64,000 nt of DNA. Source: Lacticaseibacillus rhamnosus (GTDB taxonomy: Bacteria > Bacillota > Bacilli > Lactobacillales > Lactobacillaceae). The stretch is from NCBI RefSeq assembly GCF_900636965.1, contig NZ_LR134331.1, positions 620,001-684,000 on the forward strand. The letters are read 5' to 3'. How positions within the stretch are numbered: position 1 is the stretch's first letter; each line of letters begins with the position of its first letter. A program made the position numbers and the translations under genes. Shown in pieces: positions 61,097 through 64,000 of this stretch. The notes under the pieces are model-generated. The model saw only the letters and a program-made list of their open reading frames with translations. It did no database searches and was not told the origin of the DNA.

Positions 61097-63484
61097 ATGG
61101 ACAACTCAGCATCAAACATCAATGTTGATCAACTGACCACTGAAGAGAAAATGAAACTGACTTCTGGTAAGGACTTCTGGGCCTCCGAAGCACTTCCTGA
61201 TCATAAGATTCCGAGTATCCGAATGAGTGATGGACCCCACGGCTTACGTTACCAAGCCGCTGCTGCTGACCATTTAGGGATTAATGACAGTGTCCCAAGC
61301 ACAAGTTTTCCAACCGCGAGTGCCAGTGCGGCTACTTGGGATCCGGAATTGATTGCCGCAATGGGGGCAGCGATTGGGCTTGAGGCTCAGAGTCTGGGAG
61401 TTGATGTCGTGTTGGGCCCTGGGGTAAACATGAAACGCAATCCGTTATGCGGGCGGAACTTCGAATATTTTAGCGAGGATCCATACTTGGCCGGTAAGCT
61501 TGGTGCGGCCTGGATTCAAGGCATGCAGAAGCAAGGAATCGCTGCCTGTCTCAAACATTTTGCTGCAAATAATCAGGAAAATGGTCGCTTGTCGTCCGAT
61601 TCGATGATTGATCCGGTGGCACTTCATGAAATTTATTTGGAGGCTTTCCGCATTGCCGTTACTGAAGGCCATCCAGAATCCGTCATGTGCTCTTATAACA
61701 AAGTAAACGGTACTTATACGAGTGACAATCGCTATTTAATGACAAACGTGTTGCGCGATCAATTTGGGTTTGATGGTGCGGTCATCACCGATTGGGGCGC
61801 GTTGAACGACAAAGTGGCTGCGCTTAATGCCGGAACGGATTTAGAAATGCCAGGTGATGATCATTTATTTGACGATGAGGCATTGAAGGCGTTGCAGTCC
61901 GGTGAATTGCAGTCGGCCAGTTTGGATCGTGCAGCAGCTAATATTATCAAAATGGCGCGTAAACATCGGCCTAGCTTCCATGGTACGCGTGAAGCCTTAT
62001 TACACCAAAATGCTCAGTTAGCGCAGAAAATTGCGGAAAATGCCATTGTGTTACTAAAAAATGATGACCACATTTTGCCATTGAAGACCAGTGAATCATT
62101 AGCGGTTGTTGGTGAGATGGCCAAGGAAACCCGCTTTCAAGGTGCAGGTTCTTCCCATATTCAAGCAGCTGAACAAGTGTCGATTTTGACCGGAATCAAA
62201 CAGGCCGGGCTCACTTATGATTTCGCAGCCGGGTATCGACTTGATGATGAAGTTGATCAAGAGAAAACTGCCCAAGCGTTGGAATTAGCGCGGACGCACG
62301 ACAAGGTTATTTTTGTTGCCGGGTTACCCGATAACTATGAATCAGAAGGGTTTGACCGGAAGAACATGGCCCTGCCAAAAGTACAAAACGACTTGCTTCA
62401 GGCCATTGCAGCGATTAATCCGCATGTCATTGTTTTATTGGTCGCCGGAGCACCGGTTGAGATGCCATGGTTAGATCAGGTACAGGCGATCTTGAATTTA
62501 TATTTAGGCGGGGAGCATATTGGAACGGCAACCGCACGGGTACTGACTGGTCAAGTCAACCCCAGTGGCAAGTTAGCCGAAACCTATCCTAAGCGCTATC
62601 AAGACGTTGTGTCAGCTGAGATTTATGACAAACACACGCGCGCGGTTCCTTATGTAGAAAGTTCCTATATCGGGTATCGTTACTTCGATAAGGCAAAAGT
62701 ACCGGTGGCGTTTCCGTTTGGTTTTGGTCTTAGTTACACCACTTTTGCGATCAAGCATGTACGGCTTGTCAATGACGAAGTAACCGATGCACAGCCGGTG
62801 ACGGTTCAATTAGATGTGACCAATACAGGGGATATGGACGGGGCAGAAGTGATTCAGGCTTACGTCAAAGAACAGCAGCCGCGTCCATTACGGCCGGAAA
62901 AAGCGCTAAAGGCATTCAAGAAAGTCTTTATTAAAGCTGGTGAAACAGTCGCAGTTCAGTTGGAATTACCCGCGCAAGCATTTAAAGAATGGCAGGAAAA
63001 GACCCAGACCTGGGTGCTTCCTGCCGCTGCCAAGTCGGTAGCAATTGGCACAAGCGCTGCTGATATTGTGGCAACGTTGCCTGTTCACTTAAACGGCACC
63101 AACGTCACCAATTTCAAAAATATTCCTGATTGGTATACCACACTATCAGGCAAACCGACTGTCCATGATTTTGAACAGTTAACCGGTCAAAAGGTGCCAC
63201 CGCATCATGAGTTTGTCCCGGGAGAATTCACGCGACTCAATACACCGCGTGAAATGCAAAAACACTCATGGATTGTCCGTACGGTAACTCGGATCACGGT
63301 CCGAATGCGAACAAAAGACTATCTTGACAAAGAAGGCCCGGAAGCTAAGTTTCAGCAAGCAATTGTGCTAGATACACCATTAATTCGACTGGCCCAGCAA
63401 GCAAGTGGCATTTTAAAGTTAAGCATGGTTGATCGGTTAGTCGCTGCAGCCAACCATCAATATCTCAAGATGATTTTTGGATAA
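61097..63484 (+). CDS. bglX: Beta-glucosidase, glycoside hydrolase family 3
   Basis: Large cytoplasmic glycosidase (795 aa, no signal peptide). The GH3 N-terminal barrel contains GPGVNMKRNPLCGRNFEYFSE-type sequence, KHFAANNQE, and the nucleophile Asp232 in VITDWGAL. The C-terminal alpha/beta sandwich (about 315-520) and a fibronectin-III-like domain (about 560-660) follow. A tail of about 100 residues extends past the usual domains. ATG at 61097 follows GGGGTAA. Cleaves beta-linked glucosides; the natural substrate is not evident. Confidence 0.92.
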   Translation: MDNSASNINVDQLTTEEKMKLTSGKDFWASEALPDHKIPSIRMSDGPHGLRYQAAAADHLGINDSVPSTSFPTASASAATWDPELIAAMGAAIGLEAQSLGVDVVLGPGVNMKRNPLCGRNFEYFSEDPYLAGKLGAAWIQGMQKQGIAACLKHFAANNQENGRLSSDSMIDPVALHEIYLEAFRIAVTEGHPESVMCSYNKVNGTYTSDNRYLMTNVLRDQFGFDGAVITDWGALNDKVAALNAGTDLEMPGDDHLFDDEALKALQSGELQSASLDRAAANIIKMARKHRPSFHGTREALLHQNAQLAQKIAENAIVLLKNDDHILPLKTSESLAVVGEMAKETRFQGAGSSHIQAAEQVSILTGIKQAGLTYDFAAGYRLDDEVDQEKTAQALELARTHDKVIFVAGLPDNYESEGFDRKNMALPKVQNDLLQAIAAINPHVIVLLVAGAPVEMPWLDQVQAILNLYLGGEHIGTATARVLTGQVNPSGKLAETYPKRYQDVVSAEIYDKHTRAVPYVESSYIGYRYFDKAKVPVAFPFGFGLSYTTFAIKHVRLVNDEVTDAQPVTVQLDVTNTGDMDGAEVIQAYVKEQQPRPLRPEKALKAFKKVFIKAGETVAVQLELPAQAFKEWQEKTQTWVLPAAAKSVAIGTSAADIVATLPVHLNGTNVTNFKNIPDWYTTLSGKPTVHDFEQLTGQKVPPHHEFVPGEFTRLNTPREMQKHSWIVRTVTRITVRMRTKDYLDKEGPEAKFQQAIVLDTPLIRLAQQASGILKLSMVDRLVAAANHQYLKMIFG

Positions 63485-63518
63485 CAAGTGTATTGTAAAA
63501 TAATTAGAATTTTTCCTT

Positions 63519-63551
63519 GACGCGGACAAATGCTTTCCAGTATGCTTAATC
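63519..63551 (+). promoter_or_regulatory. Promoter of the structured leader
   Basis: TTGACG, 18-bp spacer, TATGCT (about 63519-63548), placing the start site near 63555, upstream of the mini-ORF. Confidence 0.55.
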
Positions 63552-63581
63552 CCATACAAAACCGAGGGAGTGTTCACCGTG

Positions 63582-63635
63582 ATGAATTATCGGCAAACAC
63601 AACTGAATAACTTTTTTGGCAGCTTTTTTGGATAG
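63582..63635 (+). CDS. Phenylalanine-rich leader peptide (17 aa)
   Basis: ATG at 63582 preceded by GAGGGAG, product MNYRQTQLNNFFGSFFG. Four of the last seven residues are Phe, all encoded by TTT. The stop codon overlaps the first arm of a set of competing hairpins (63635-63680). This is the layout of a ribosome-controlled attenuator responding to charged tRNA-Phe. No structural gene follows before the repeats and the window end, so the controlled gene is unknown. Confidence 0.5.
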   Translation: MNYRQTQLNNFFGSFFG

Positions 63636-63803
63636 CGGTTTGCACTCGGATGCAAACCGCGCAAGCAACGGTTTGCATCCATGAGGCTGTCACATTGAAT
63701 GTGCCAACAAAGCCGTGTGGATGAACAATCATCCATGCGGCTTTTCGATACCGAAAACTCGGGCCAGTCGCATGGATAAAATCCAACGGCTGGCCCATTT
63801 TTT
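63635..63803 (+). promoter_or_regulatory. Competing hairpins and terminators downstream of the leader ORF
   Basis: Arm A GCGGTTTGCA (63635-63644) pairs with TGCAAACCGC (63651-63660). The same middle segment, extended to GGATGCAAACCG (63648-63659), also pairs with CGGTTTGCATCC (63669-63680). A third hairpin AAAGCCGTGTGGATG/CATCCATGCGGCTTT (63709-63744) can exchange with the second through CATCCA/TGGATG. A strong terminator (GGGCCAG/CTGGCCC then six T) ends at 63803. Confidence 0.65.
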
Positions 63804-63804
63804 G

Positions 63805-64000
63805 TGAGCGTGAGCTGGCGCGGTTAAGGATCGGAGTGTAAGCGGCCTTGGACGTGATGGCCGGGCTTTGGCCATTGCGTCCAAGGTCCTTACACGCAGA
63901 TCCTTGCGCCAGCGAGCGCGTTATGATCAAGCGTGAACCGGCGCGGTTAGGAGCCGGAGTGTAAGTGGCCTTGGACGTGATGGCCGGGGGCTTTGACCAT
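63805..64000 (-). repeat. Two palindromic repeats, the second cut by the window end
   Basis: 63805-63923 is a full unit in inverted orientation with inner arms CCTTGGACGTGATGGCC/GGCCATTGCGTCCAAGG, fully paired with two G-T. A second unit starts at 63929 and runs past the window. Confidence 0.88.

Noticed and set aside
63485-63803. The structured leader as a T-box riboswitch
   Set aside because: No AGGGTGGNACCGCG-type T-box sequence or stem I specifier pattern is present; a short ORF with competing hairpins fits better.
63574-63930. A 118-codon minus-strand frame near the right end
   Set aside because: It crosses a repeat and the hairpin leader; the repeat-derived pseudo-motif is present and no ribosome site is seen.

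Overview
The window looks like chromosomal DNA of a lactic acid bacterium of the Lacticaseibacillus casei/paracasei/rhamnosus group. The evidence is gene content and order (lacTEGF followed by galKETRM, a lacRABDC tagatose-6-phosphate operon, glpKOF), moderate G+C content, strong AGGAGG-type ribosome binding sites with frequent GTG/TTG starts, CcpA cre sites, a CIRCE heat-shock operator and an IS30-family element. No rRNA, tRNA, CRISPR array or prophage was seen.

Layout. 1-12666 is mostly minus strand: a cut Na+/H+ antiporter, an ABC exporter operon with its own LytTR/DUF3021 regulators, a DUF915 hydrolase, an alpha-carbonic anhydrase, YbjQ, a Nudix hydrolase, an oxidoreductase, an ammonium transporter, a DyP peroxidase, MgtC (plus strand) and a membrane-anchored nuclease. 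12667-17576 holds a cluster of palindromic repeats, an ABC-F ATPase, a membrane MutS-like ATPase and a uracil-DNA glycosylase. 17600-21757 is glpKOF on the minus strand behind a cre-overlapped promoter. 21964-34016 holds a glycosyltransferase, then lacTEGF (with a LacT antitermination leader) and galKETRM. 34300-44453 has a cre-controlled membrane protein, a galactitol-family PTS, two small membrane proteins and the convergent lacRABDC operon, extended by a DUF4867 gene and a beta-lactamase-fold pseudoenzyme. 44904-54465 is repair and stress genes (HAD, sbcDC, hsp20, a MutY with no cysteine) plus small proteins. 54739-64000 has a DUF308 protein, a pyridoxal-kinase-like gene, an unrecognised two-gene operon, an NAD(P)-binding protein, an IS30 element, a GH3 beta-glucosidase and a structured leader with a phenylalanine-rich mini-ORF.

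How the sugar genes fit together. LacE/LacF import lactose as lactose-6-phosphate and LacG splits it to glucose and galactose-6-phosphate. LacAB, LacC and LacD carry galactose-6-phosphate through tagatose phosphates to triose phosphates. GalM/K/T/E handle unphosphorylated galactose by the Leloir route. The Gat-type PTS probably imports galactose or a related hexose into the tagatose route: its promoter carries a 25-bp site matching 19 of 25 positions with a site in the lacR promoter. CcpA, LacT, LacR and GalR are the visible regulatory layers.

Most unusual feature. A family of roughly 115-120 bp imperfect palindromes occurs at least thirteen times between genes, along with many internally deleted derivatives. 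Their inner arms differ between copies by compensating changes, and on one strand the remaining mismatches become G-U wobbles, which points to selection on, or copying through, a single-stranded folded form. Two copies lie inside the lac operon between lacG and lacF.
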